Positions 1-7,750 of a stretch of DNA of 64,000 bases are shown here, piece by piece. The DNA comes from Bacteroidales bacterium (GTDB taxonomy: Bacteria; Bacteroidota; Bacteroidia; Bacteroidales; Bacteroidaceae). Positions within the stretch are counted from its first letter, which is position 1. Each line of letters begins with the position of its first letter. The position numbers and the translations under genes are program-made. The DNA lies in NCBI GenBank assembly GCA_029218405.1, contig JAQXRG010000103.1:1-64000 (forward strand), in the 5' to 3' direction. Under the pieces are notes generated by a model, which ran no database searches, was not told the DNA's origin, and saw only the letters and a list, made by a program, of their open reading frames with translations.

Positions 1-1
1 C

Positions 2-1924
2 GAACGCAAAGGCTGGGCCGCCTTCTCCCCCGACGGCCGACAGGTGGTCTATGCCAAGGACTGCAACCTGTTCCGCATGAGCATCGAGGACTACCGCAAG
101 GCGCAGAAGGACGAAAAGGACAGCACCATCGTCGAGACACAGCTCACCACCGACGGCACCCCCGACTTCGGCTATGGCATTCCGTACAGTGTCCTGAACA
201 CCGACACCCTCTGCAACGGAAAGCGCCGGCGCGTGTGGGGCTGCTGGTCGCCCGACTCCAAGCACTTCGTCACCGTCATCAGCGACAACCGCCGCGTGAA
301 GCCCTTGTGGGTCATCAACTCCATTGCCGAACCTCGTCCCACCTTAGAGACCTACCACTACCAGATGCCCGGCGAGATGGACGCGCCCGAAGACCACCTC
401 TACCTGTTCGACATGACCAACGGACAGCGCAAGGAAATCCGCACCGCCGCCTGGAAGCACCAGAACATCGACATCTCCTACCGTCACCGGCTGCAGAAAG
501 AACGCGATAAGGAACTCGCTTCCTCCGTGTGGGAAGGCGACAACCAACGCTTCTTTGTCACCCGCAGCAGCCGTGACCTGCACCGCATCGACATCTGCTC
601 CTACACCTTGGGGCAGGACAGCATCGTGCCCCTCATCCAGGAACGCATGAACACCTATCAGGAGACCCGTCCGCTCTTCACCTTCGGCAACGGCAAGGAA
701 CTGGTCCACTGGAGCGAGCGCGACGGATGGGCGCACCTTTACCTCTACAATGACAAGGGCGAACTGAAGAACCGCATCACCAAAGGCCCGTGGCACGTGG
801 ACGGCATCGTGAAAGTGGACGAGGCCACCCGTACCATCTACTTTGTGGCCAACGGACGGGAGAAGGGCGAGCATCCCTACCACGAGCACCTCTACCGGGT
901 GAACGCCGATGGCAGCGGACTGCGGCAACTGACGGCAGGTGACTACTTCCACGAAGTGGCGGTAGATGACAACTGCCATTATTTCGTCGATAACTTCTCG
1001 CGTGTGAACACCGTGCCGTGCACCGACCTGATGACCGCCGACGGACGCAAGGTGATGACCTTGCAGGAAAGTGACTTCTCGCAACTGCGTGCCGCCGGTT
1101 ACCAGTTCCCCGAAATCTTCACCGTCAAGGCAGCCGACGGAGTGACCGACCTCTACGGCGTGATGTACAAGCCCTACAACTTTGACTCCACAAAGGTGTA
1201 TCCCATCGTGGACTACGTCTATCCCGGACCGCAGGTGGAAGCCGTTTACTATCCCTTCACCCGCATGAGCCCGCGTACCGACCGCCTGGCCCAAGCCGGC
1301 TTCATCGTCATCTCCGTAGGCCAGCGCGGCGGACACCCCAGCCGCTCGAAGTGGTACCACAACTATGGCTACGGCAACATGCGCGACTACCCGCTGGCGG
1401 ACCATAAGGCCGCCGTCGAACAGCTGGCCGCGCGCCATCCATTCATCGACATCGACCGCGTGGGCATCCACGGCCATTCCGGTGGCGGCTTCATGTCCAC
1501 TGCCGCCATCTGCCAGTACCCCGACTTTTACAAGGCCGCCGTTTCGTGTGCCGGCAACCACGACAACCGCATCTACAACCGCTGGTGGAGCGAGACACAC
1601 CACGGTGTGAAGGAAGAAGTGACCGAGAAAGGTGACACCATCTTCAGCTACAAGATTGCCACCAACCCAGAAATTGTGAAGAACCTGAAGGGGCACTTGC
1701 TGCTGATACACGGCGACATCGACAACAACGTACACCCTGCCAACAGCATCCGTGTGGTGAACGCCCTCATCAAGGCCGGCAAGCGGTTCGACATGCTCCT
1801 CCTGCCCGGCCAGCGTCACGGCTTCGGCGACATGAACGAGTACTTTTACTGGCGCCTCGTGGACTATTTCTCCGAGCACCTGAAAGGACGGAAGGAAAGT
1901 TCGGTAGATATTCCGAAACGATGA
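2..1924 (+). CDS. S9-family dipeptidyl peptidase (DPP IV-like), 5' end outside window
   Basis: Serine exopeptidase of the prolyl oligopeptidase clan, expected in the periplasm, where such enzymes release dipeptides from peptide N-termini. The reading frame is already open at base 2 (ERKGWAAFSPDG), so the gene begins upstream of the window. The N-terminal part visible here is beta-propeller-like (SPDSKHFV, DGSGLRQLT repeats). The C-terminal alpha/beta-hydrolase domain carries the nucleophile in GHSGGG (Ser codon 1478-1480), the acid in HGDIDNNVHP (Asp codon 1721-1723) and the base in GQRHGFG (His codon 1817-1819). All three catalytic residues are intact. A strong terminator follows the stop. 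The substrate cannot be read from the sequence. Confidence 0.93.
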   Translation, partial: ERKGWAAFSPDGRQVVYAKDCNLFRMSIEDYRKAQKDEKDSTIVETQLTTDGTPDFGYGIPYSVLNTDTLCNGKRRRVWGCWSPDSKHFVTVISDNRRVKPLWVINSIAEPRPTLETYHYQMPGEMDAPEDHLYLFDMTNGQRKEIRTAAWKHQNIDISYRHRLQKERDKELASSVWEGDNQRFFVTRSSRDLHRIDICSYTLGQDSIVPLIQERMNTYQETRPLFTFGNGKELVHWSERDGWAHLYLYNDKGELKNRITKGPWHVDGIVKVDEATRTIYFVANGREKGEHPYHEHLYRVNADGSGLRQLTAGDYFHEVAVDDNCHYFVDNFSRVNTVPCTDLMTADGRKVMTLQESDFSQLRAAGYQFPEIFTVKAADGVTDLYGVMYKPYNFDSTKVYPIVDYVYPGPQVEAVYYPFTRMSPRTDRLAQAGFIVISVGQRGGHPSRSKWYHNYGYGNMRDYPLADHKAAVEQLAARHPFIDIDRVGIHGHSGGGFMSTAAICQYPDFYKAAVSCAGNHDNRIYNRWWSETHHGVKEEVTEKGDTIFSYKIATNPEIVKNLKGHLLLIHGDIDNNVHPANSIRVVNALIKAGKRFDMLLLPGQRHGFGDMNEYFYWRLVDYFSEHLKGRKESSVDIPKR

Positions 1925-1931
1925 CTCCTCT

Positions 1932-1976
1932 CTTCCCCGTAGTTCTTTTCTGAAGGGAACTACGGGGAAGACCTTT
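1932..1976 (+). terminator. Intrinsic terminator after the dipeptidyl peptidase
   Basis: A perfect 14-bp stem (1932-1945 with 1957-1970) encloses an 11-base loop and is followed by a short T run at 1973-1976. It sits 8 bases after the peptidase stop and separates it from the aroA operon. Confidence 0.8.
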
Positions 1977-2078
1977 TCGTCCCTGGACACCCCGCCGTCC
2001 TTTACGCCCCAAGCCTCCTACCACGGCCGAAAAACCAAATTATCTGATGGAAAAAGGACGCTATTCCGATTTTTTCGC

Positions 2079-2086
2079 TACTTTTG
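2079..2086 (+). promoter_or_regulatory. Bacteroidetes -7 box for the aroA operon
   Basis: TACTTTTG matches TAnnTTTG; no convincing -33 element is seen. It lies 31 bases before the ATG at 2117 and overlaps the longer in-frame start at 2084, which excludes that start. Confidence 0.65.
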
Positions 2087-2116
2087 CGTGCAAAAGCAAA
2101 AACAGGAATACAACGC

Positions 2117-3364
2117 ATGAAACAACTGAACCTTATCGCCCCGACAGCGCTCGACGCACGCATCCAGCTGCCCTCCTCGAAGAGCCTCTGCAACCGTGCG
2201 CTCGTCCTTCATGCCCTTGCCAAAGGACAATGCCTGCCGGGCAACCTGTCCGACTGCGACGACACCCGCGTCATGGTACGTGCCCTCCGGGAGATGACAC
2301 CCGTCATCGACATCCTGGCGGCAGGCACGGCCATGCGCTTCCTCACCGCCTATCTGTCTGTCACCCCGGGCACCCACGTGCTGACCGGCACGGAACGGAT
2401 GCGCCAACGGCCCATCCGCATCCTCGTGGACGCGCTTCGGCAACTGGGCGCACGCATTGACTACGTGGAGAACGAGGGATTCCCGCCGCTGCATGTCACG
2501 GGAGGCACCTTGCACGAGAGCCGCATCACCCTGCCGGGCAACGTCAGCTCGCAGTACATCTCCGCACTGCTGATGATCGCACCCGTGTTGGAGAACGGAC
2601 TGACCCTGACCCTGACCGGCGAGATTGTCTCGCGCCCCTATATCGACATGACCCTGCGGCTGATGCGGGAATTCGGTGCCTCCGCCTGCTGGACCGCTGA
2701 GAACGAGCTCCAGGTGGACCCGCAACCCTACTGCCCTACTCCTTATACGGTGGAAAGTGACTGGAGCGCGGCCTCCTACTGGTACGAGCTGCTGGCACTG
2801 GCCCCCCAAGGCGGAACGGTGGTACTGCCGGGACTGAAAGCCGACAGCCCGCAGGGCGACGCGCGCATTGCCGAACTGTTCCTGCCGTTGGGTGTGGCCA
2901 CCGAATTTACAGCGGAGGGAGTACGGCTGACCCGGACCGCTCGGACGGCGGAACGTATAGACACGGACTTTACCCACCAGCCCGACATGGCGCAGACCTT
3001 CGTCGTGACGTGTGCCCTGCTCGGAGTGCCGTTCCGCTTCAGCGGACTGCAGAGCTTGAAAATCAAGGAGACCGACCGCATGGCGGCCCTCATCGCCGAA
3101 ATGCGCAAGTTAGGATACGTGCTCCACGAGTCCGACGGCTCCGTACTGAGCTGGGACGGCGGACGCTGCCCGGAGGAGAAGGCAACCGGCATCGACACCT
3201 ACGAAGACCACCGCATGGCACTGGCTTTCGCGCCCGCCGCCTTCCTGCACGAAGGACTCCGCATCAACCGGCCCGACGTGGTCTCGAAATCCTATCCCCA
3301 CTACTGGGAAGACCTGGAGAAAGCCGGCTTCCGCCTGGAGGAAAAGGAGGTGGAGCAATGCTGA
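2117..3364 (+). CDS. aroA: 3-phosphoshikimate 1-carboxyvinyltransferase (EPSP synthase)
   Basis: Cytoplasmic shikimate-pathway enzyme that transfers the enolpyruvyl group of PEP to shikimate-3-phosphate. The 415-residue protein shows the family signatures: the substrate-binding LPSSKSLCNRAL stretch near the N-terminus, GTAMRFLTAYL near residue 80, and the C-terminal TDRMAAL and YEDHRMALAFA motifs. Length is usual for the family. I chose the ATG at 2117 (MKQLNLIAP) because the -7 box overlaps the upstream in-frame start at 2084. It is the first gene of a plus-strand operon and overlaps the next gene by 7 bases, which suggests translational coupling. Confidence 0.96.
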   Translation: MKQLNLIAPTALDARIQLPSSKSLCNRALVLHALAKGQCLPGNLSDCDDTRVMVRALREMTPVIDILAAGTAMRFLTAYLSVTPGTHVLTGTERMRQRPIRILVDALRQLGARIDYVENEGFPPLHVTGGTLHESRITLPGNVSSQYISALLMIAPVLENGLTLTLTGEIVSRPYIDMTLRLMREFGASACWTAENELQVDPQPYCPTPYTVESDWSAASYWYELLALAPQGGTVVLPGLKADSPQGDARIAELFLPLGVATEFTAEGVRLTRTARTAERIDTDFTHQPDMAQTFVVTCALLGVPFRFSGLQSLKIKETDRMAALIAEMRKLGYVLHESDGSVLSWDGGRCPEEKATGIDTYEDHRMALAFAPAAFLHEGLRINRPDVVSKSYPHYWEDLEKAGFRLEEKEVEQC

Positions 3365-3801
3365 TTCTGCTGCTGGCATTGATTGGGGTAGTGCTGTTCG
3401 GCATGACGGCCGGCTACTTCTACAACCGCTCCCTCCAACGGAAGATAGAACGGGGCGAGCTGGAGGAGGCACCCGCACCCGTGGACGTAGATGCGGAATG
3501 CTGCGGACAGCACGAAGTCTGCGAGAAGGAAAGCCTGCTGGCCGCCGTAAGCCGGCAGATTGAGTACTACGACGACGAAGAGCTGGACCGTTTCAAGGGC
3601 CGTCCCTCCGATGACTATTCGGACGAGGAGACGGACGAGTTCCGCGACGTGCTCTATACCCTGCAGGAAGACGAAGTGGCAGGATGGAGCCGCAGCCTAC
3701 AGCTCAGAGGCATCCAGTTGCCCGACGAGCTGAAGGACGAACTGTTCATGATTGTGGGCGAACGCCGTTTCCGGCAGCAGCCCGCACGGCCACGCACCTG
3801 A
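3358..3801 (+). CDS. Conserved small membrane-anchored acidic protein
   Basis: A 147-residue protein with one N-terminal transmembrane segment (LILLLALIGVVLFGMTAGYF) followed by a short basic stretch and an acidic soluble domain. It has a cysteine cluster near residue 45 (ECCGQHEVC) and an Asp/Glu-rich middle with YYDDEELDRF. I know of comparable short proteins next to aroA in Bacteroides genomes but cannot assign a function. The start overlaps the aroA stop by 7 bases. A much longer frame open from 3010 merely runs through aroA and is not the gene. The cysteines could bind a metal, which would fit the neighbouring metal permease, but this is speculation. Confidence 0.75.
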   Translation: MLILLLALIGVVLFGMTAGYFYNRSLQRKIERGELEEAPAPVDVDAECCGQHEVCEKESLLAAVSRQIEYYDDEELDRFKGRPSDDYSDEETDEFRDVLYTLQEDEVAGWSRSLQLRGIQLPDELKDELFMIVGERRFRQQPARPRT

Positions 3802-3815
3802 TAACCCCACCGGAT

Positions 3816-4658
3816 ATGGACACGCTCATCGAACTCTTGGGATACACCTTCTTCCAGCATGCCTTGTTGGGGAGTCTGCTGGCCAGCATCGCCTGCGGCA
3901 TCATCGGCACGTACATCGTGACACGTCGCTTGGTGTTCATCAGCGGCGGCCTCACCCACGCCTCGTTCGGAGGCATCGGCATCGGACTTTATGCCGGTAT
4001 CTCCCCCGTGCTCGCCGCAGCGGTCTTCGCGGCGCTGTCCGCCTTCGGCGTGGAATGGCTCAGCCACCGCAGCGACATGCGCGAGGACTCGGCCATCGCC
4101 GTGTTCTGGACATTGGGCATGGCCGTGGGCATCATCTTCAGCTTCCTGGCCCCGGGCTTCACGCCCGACCTTTCGTCGTACCTCTTCGGCAACATCCTGA
4201 CCATCACCCGGAGCGACCTCGGACTGCTGGCCGGCGTGAGCGGACTGCTGGCCCTGTTCTTCGCGGTCTTCCTGCGCCCCATCGTGGCCATCGCCTTCGA
4301 CCGCGAGTTCGCCCGTTCGCAGCGCATTCCCGTGGCACGGTTCGAGTACGCCCTGATGCTGTTCATCGCCCTCACCATCGTGGCCTGCCTGCGCATGGTG
4401 GGCATCGTGCTGGTCCTCTCGCTCCTCACACTGCCTCAGATGACCGCCAACCTGCTGACCTACAGCTTCAAGCGGATTATCCTCCTGTCCATCGGATTCG
4501 GGTATGCCGGCTGTCTCGGCGGACTGTTCCTCTCCTACCAGCTGCAAGTGCCCTCCGGGGCCTGCATCATCTTCGTCTCCATCCTGATTTATGGCATCAC
4601 CAAGCTGTCGCTGAACGGCAGCCGATATTTACAGCATATTCACTTTCATAAACCCTAA
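3816..4658 (+). CDS. Metal ABC transporter permease, ZnuB/MntB (ABC-3) family
   Basis: Inner-membrane permease subunit of a zinc/manganese/iron-type ABC importer. The 280-residue protein has about eight hydrophobic segments and the family's characteristic N-terminal segment FISGGLTHASFGGIGIG; SVLTLPQMTAN-like sequence (SLLTLPQMTANLL) occurs in the C-terminal half. Start chosen at ATG 3816 by family length; it lies 14 bases after the previous stop. The ATPase and solute-binding subunits are not in this window, so they must be encoded elsewhere. The metal cannot be predicted from the permease alone. It ends 3 bases before tsaE. Confidence 0.88.
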   Translation: MDTLIELLGYTFFQHALLGSLLASIACGIIGTYIVTRRLVFISGGLTHASFGGIGIGLYAGISPVLAAAVFAALSAFGVEWLSHRSDMREDSAIAVFWTLGMAVGIIFSFLAPGFTPDLSSYLFGNILTITRSDLGLLAGVSGLLALFFAVFLRPIVAIAFDREFARSQRIPVARFEYALMLFIALTIVACLRMVGIVLVLSLLTLPQMTANLLTYSFKRIILLSIGFGYAGCLGGLFLSYQLQVPSGACIIFVSILIYGITKLSLNGSRYLQHIHFHKP

Positions 4659-4661
4659 CGT

Positions 4662-5087
4662 ATGAACATTAACATCACCTCTTTGGACAACATCCACAAA
4701 GCCGCCCGGCAGTTCATCGCCGCCATGGGCGACAACACCGTCTTCACCTTCTACGGCAAGATGGGGGCCGGCAAGACCACTTTCATCAAGGCCGTCTGCG
4801 AGGAGCTGGGCGTGACCGACCCCATCAACTCGCCCACCTTCGCCATCGTCAACGAGTACCGCTCGGACACCACCGGCGAACTGATTTACCACTTCGACTT
4901 CTACCGCATCAAAAAAATCGAGGAAGTGTATGACATGGGCTACGAGGACTACTTCTACAGCGGGGCCCTCTGCTTCATCGAGTGGCCGGAACTGGTAGAG
5001 GAAGTGCTGCCCGGCGACGCGGTCAGCGTCCGCATCGACGAGCAGGAGGACGGTACCCGTACCGTGACTTTCGAACCCGGAGAATAA
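4662..5087 (+). CDS. tsaE: tRNA threonylcarbamoyladenosine biosynthesis ATPase TsaE
   Basis: Small P-loop ATPase that works with TsaB and TsaD to make t6A at position 37 of ANN-decoding tRNAs. The 141-residue protein has the Walker A sequence [10 protein letters not shown] near residue 37, followed by the family hallmarks [10 protein letters not shown] and YHFDFYRI and the C-terminal FIEWPE motif. All key elements are intact and length is typical. It lies in the aroA operon with gaps of 3 bases upstream and 21 downstream. Confidence 0.96.
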   Translation: MNINITSLDNIHKAARQFIAAMGDNTVFTFYGKMGAGKTTFIKAVCEELGVTDPINSPTFAIVNEYRSDTTGELIYHFDFYRIKKIEEVYDMGYEDYFYSGALCFIEWPELVEEVLPGDAVSVRIDEQEDGTRTVTFEPGE

Positions 5088-5108
5088 CCCTCTGACCCAC
5101 GTCCACCC

Positions 5109-7259
5109 ATGCTGCTCCACTACCTTCTGCAAGGCCTCTTCGTGCTGGTAGGACTGGTGGCCCTGTTAGCTGCCGTCTTCAACTGGGACTGGCTGTTCAC
5201 CGCCCGCAACAGTCGCTTCGTGGTCACCTCTGTCGGCCGCCGCAAGGCCCGGCTGCTCTATGCCGTCCTTGGCGCGTTCATGGTCGGCACGGGACTCTTC
5301 TTCGCGCTCTGCCTCCTGTCGGCCTGTGGCCGTGAGGAGGCATCCGCACCTTCCGTCACCTCCTGTCCCCTCGGGGAGGAATGCCGGCAGGCGTTCCAGA
5401 AGGCCCGGAAGCTGCAGCGCGATCGGAAGTTTCCGGAAGCCATCGAGGGCTACCGCGCCTGCATTGCCTTCGACAGTACCGACCCGGCCGAGGCACACGA
5501 TCTGTTCCCGACCGTGGACGAGGCGCTCCTGCAGCTGATGAACACCTACCAGAGCGCCGGCCTTTCGGACGAGTGCGCCGACACGCTGACCACCCTGTGC
5601 CAGCGCCCCACCTCCCTGATGCAGCGTTACCTGCGGAGCGACAGTTATTCGCTCCTGGGCTACGCGCTCTCGCGGACGGAGCGGATGGACGAGGCCGAAC
5701 AATGGACGGACAGCGCGCTGGCGGTGCCGCAGTACCAGCCCACCCCGCAACGGGTGTTCCGCAAGTATGCCTACGCCGCCGCAGTCTTCTTCTGCAACCC
5801 GAACCGGCAGGAGGAGGTCATCGAGTATTGCGAGAAAGCCCTGGAGCAAGCCAACGAACACCCCAACGTGGCGGGAGGCGGGTTCGTGGCCTCCATGCTG
5901 GGCACGCTCTACAAGCAGACCGGGCGGGTGAACGAGGCCATCCACCTGTTCATGCACAGCATCGACAAATGCCAGGAGCACAAGGATACCCTGAGCTACA
6001 TCAGCATCTGCCAGTCGATGGCCGACCTCTACCTCTACTGGGACCTGCCGAAGTATGCCCAGCTCTACGCCACCTACGCCATCCAGGCCCAAGAGCACTT
6101 CTCGGCCATCGGTCCGATGATAAAGGCCCAGTCGTTCTTCCTGAAAGGACAGTCGTTCGTGAACCGTCCCGACTCTGCCCTTCACTACTTCCGGCTGGGT
6201 GAGAACGTTTGCAAGGCACTGCCGTACAACGCCGGTCAGGTGGACGCCGACCGGCTCATCGGACAGTGGATGGTCAGCTACAGCCACCATCCCGACTCGC
6301 TCCGCCAGGGGATGGACCTGCTGCACAACGTCACCCTCCGGGGAACCTCCAAGAACCGGGCCAACGCCTACTTCCAGTTGGCCAAGGGGCACCAGCGCCT
6401 CAACGACCCGGCCCGGGAGCAAGAGGCCATGCTGGACAGCATGTACAGCCTGCTGCACGCCGCCCCTTCGCCCCTCTTCATCAAGGAGGCCAACAAGTTC
6501 GCGCTGGAGCACTTCCTGCAGACGGACCAGGACCGGGAGGTGCGCCGCTATGCCGCCGCCTTGCTGTGGGAACAGCGGCAGAGCAACGAAGCCCTTCCCT
6601 CGCAGAAGATGGCCGATGACATTGTCCACCTGGTCAACCGACAGCGGGAACAGGAGTTACAGCTGCAGCAAGAAATGATGAAACGCCGGGAGCAAGGGGT
6701 CATCTTCCTGCTGGGCTCCTCCTTCATCACCATCGTCTTGCTCATCATCCTGTTCCGCCGCAAGTTCCGGATTCAGGAACTGGAACGGCAGGCCCTGGAA
6801 ACGCGCCTCAACGCGCTCATCGAAAAGGTGGAGCGCGAGCGTTCGCTCCAGTCCGCCGCCCAAGGGACCCCGGCCGTTTCTCCCTCAACGACCGTCCTTC
6901 ACGACAGTCCGTCTGCGACACCCTCCGCTGCCAGGTCGTCACGCCCCCCGCTGAGCGAGGCGACCATTTCTTCCGTGTTCAAGACCGAGGGCGAGTCGTC
7001 CTTCCGCAGCCGTTTCACGCAGCTCTACCCGAACTTCCTGTTCAACCTGCGGCGCCACATTCCGACCATCAACCCGCGCGAAGAGCTGCTCTGCATGCTC
7101 ATCGTCCTGGAGCAGGACATCGATCAGACCAGCTCCATCCTGGGCATCGCTCGCACCAGTGTGACGCAGGCCCGTTACCGCCTCCGTAACAAGATGCGGC
7201 TGGAACGGAACGACTCGTTGGACACCGTCATCAAGGCGTTGGTCAACGAGAAAGCCTGA
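5109..7259 (+). CDS. TPR/HTH membrane regulator with an Imm17-like N-terminal fusion
   Basis: A 716-residue protein with an unusual layout. Residues 1-67 resemble the stand-alone two-helix membrane protein family Imm17 (YLLQGLFVLVGL, NWDWLFTARN, RRKARLLYAVLG). The second helix runs straight into LCLLSACGREE, a lipobox-like sequence with Cys73. Residues about 90-500 are TPR helices (EAIEGYRACIAFDS, YAQLYATYAIQAQEH). A transmembrane helix lies near 530-550, then a coiled coil, and a C-terminal HTH near 640-710 (SSILGIARTSVTQARYRLRNKM). TPR, one helix and a cytoplasmic HTH is a known Bacteroidetes regulator layout, often near TonB receptor genes as here. The Imm17-like piece looks like a gene fusion. 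No frameshift is visible. The target genes are unknown. Confidence 0.75.
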   Translation: MLLHYLLQGLFVLVGLVALLAAVFNWDWLFTARNSRFVVTSVGRRKARLLYAVLGAFMVGTGLFFALCLLSACGREEASAPSVTSCPLGEECRQAFQKARKLQRDRKFPEAIEGYRACIAFDSTDPAEAHDLFPTVDEALLQLMNTYQSAGLSDECADTLTTLCQRPTSLMQRYLRSDSYSLLGYALSRTERMDEAEQWTDSALAVPQYQPTPQRVFRKYAYAAAVFFCNPNRQEEVIEYCEKALEQANEHPNVAGGGFVASMLGTLYKQTGRVNEAIHLFMHSIDKCQEHKDTLSYISICQSMADLYLYWDLPKYAQLYATYAIQAQEHFSAIGPMIKAQSFFLKGQSFVNRPDSALHYFRLGENVCKALPYNAGQVDADRLIGQWMVSYSHHPDSLRQGMDLLHNVTLRGTSKNRANAYFQLAKGHQRLNDPAREQEAMLDSMYSLLHAAPSPLFIKEANKFALEHFLQTDQDREVRRYAAALLWEQRQSNEALPSQKMADDIVHLVNRQREQELQLQQEMMKRREQGVIFLLGSSFITIVLLIILFRRKFRIQELERQALETRLNALIEKVERERSLQSAAQGTPAVSPSTTVLHDSPSATPSAARSSRPPLSEATISSVFKTEGESSFRSRFTQLYPNFLFNLRRHIPTINPREELLCMLIVLEQDIDQTSSILGIARTSVTQARYRLRNKMRLERNDSLDTVIKALVNEKA

Positions 7260-7400
7260 CAGGCTGAGCCGGCCGGGAGAACCGGGGAAGAAAGCCCTTG
7301 GGGAGACCGCCACGACCACGGCGGTCAACCGGCGGGAACAGTCGTCCTCACCCAGCGACCTACCGCACTCGGATAAAGCAAGAAAGCGGCTCCGCATATC

Positions 7401-7419
7401 GACCGCACGACGTGCGGTC
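7401..7419. repeat. Perfect inverted repeat, 8-bp arms
   Basis: GACCGCAC and GTGCGGTC flank a 3-base centre (GAC). It overlaps the first unit of the 22-bp tandem array and could be an operator half-site pair. There is no T run, so a terminator is unlikely. Confidence 0.6.
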
Positions 7420-7469
7420 AAGTGACCGGCCGAGGTCGGTCAAGTGAACGACCAAGGTCGGTCAATCGA
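7404..7469. repeat. Three 22-bp tandem units ending in GGTCAAGTGA
   Basis: Units 7404-7425, 7426-7447 and 7448-7469 share the 10-base tail GGTCAAGTGA (third copy GGTCAATCGA) at an exact 22-base spacing, two helical turns. Units 2 and 3 also share AGGTCGGTCAA. The spacing puts each copy on the same DNA face, as expected of cooperative regulator sites. Confidence 0.65.
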
Positions 7470-7491
7470 CAGGCCTCGTCCGGCCACCTTC

Positions 7492-7530
7492 AGCAGCCAC
7501 GCATCACGTCATGAGCAGCCACGCATCACG
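7492..7530. repeat. 17-base direct repeat with 22-base spacing
   Basis: AGCAGCCACGCATCACG occurs exactly at 7492-7508 and at 7514-7530. The start-to-start distance is 22 bases, the same period as the array just upstream. Confidence 0.75.
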
Positions 7531-7697
7531 CCTTCAGAAAAGGCTTCCACGATGGTTTCCCTACCTGTTGTTTCCCCGTCCGGACCGTCCTTTCCATATC
7601 TTTACACAAAGCACCATGCAACCGTCCTGTCCGCAGAAAGAAGATAGGATTAACGTTTTTTTCAATTCCATCGTCACCACCTATTCAAATAATTATG

Positions 7698-7705
7698 TAC
7701 CTTTG
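7698..7705 (+). promoter_or_regulatory. -7 box for the TonB-dependent receptor
   Basis: TACCTTTG matches TAnnTTTG and lies 45 bases before the chosen ATG. The -33 element is unclear. Confidence 0.55.
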
Positions 7706-7750
7706 CCTTCAATAATCATGATGGTCTATCCCATCCTAACACAAACGAAC

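Larger units (their letters stand above)
7260..7750. other. Long repeat-rich intergenic region before the TonB receptor
   Basis: About 490 bases without a convincing gene. It holds an inverted repeat (7401-7419), three 22-bp tandem units (7404-7469), a 17-base direct repeat at the same 22-base spacing (7492-7530), and a -7 box at 7698-7705. A weaker TATCTTTA at 7597-7604 could be a second start. The repeats look like protein-binding sites. A frame open from 7511 to the receptor start lacks coding character and crosses the promoter. Confidence 0.6.

Noticed and set aside
344..1990. A 548-codon frame opposite the dipeptidyl peptidase
   Set aside because: The peptidase has an intact catalytic triad in the other strand; the antisense frame has no domains and crosses the terminator.
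7404..7530. A possible CRISPR array, from the regular 22-base repeats
   Set aside because: Units abut without unique spacers of 30-40 bases, there are only three plus two, and no cas genes are present.
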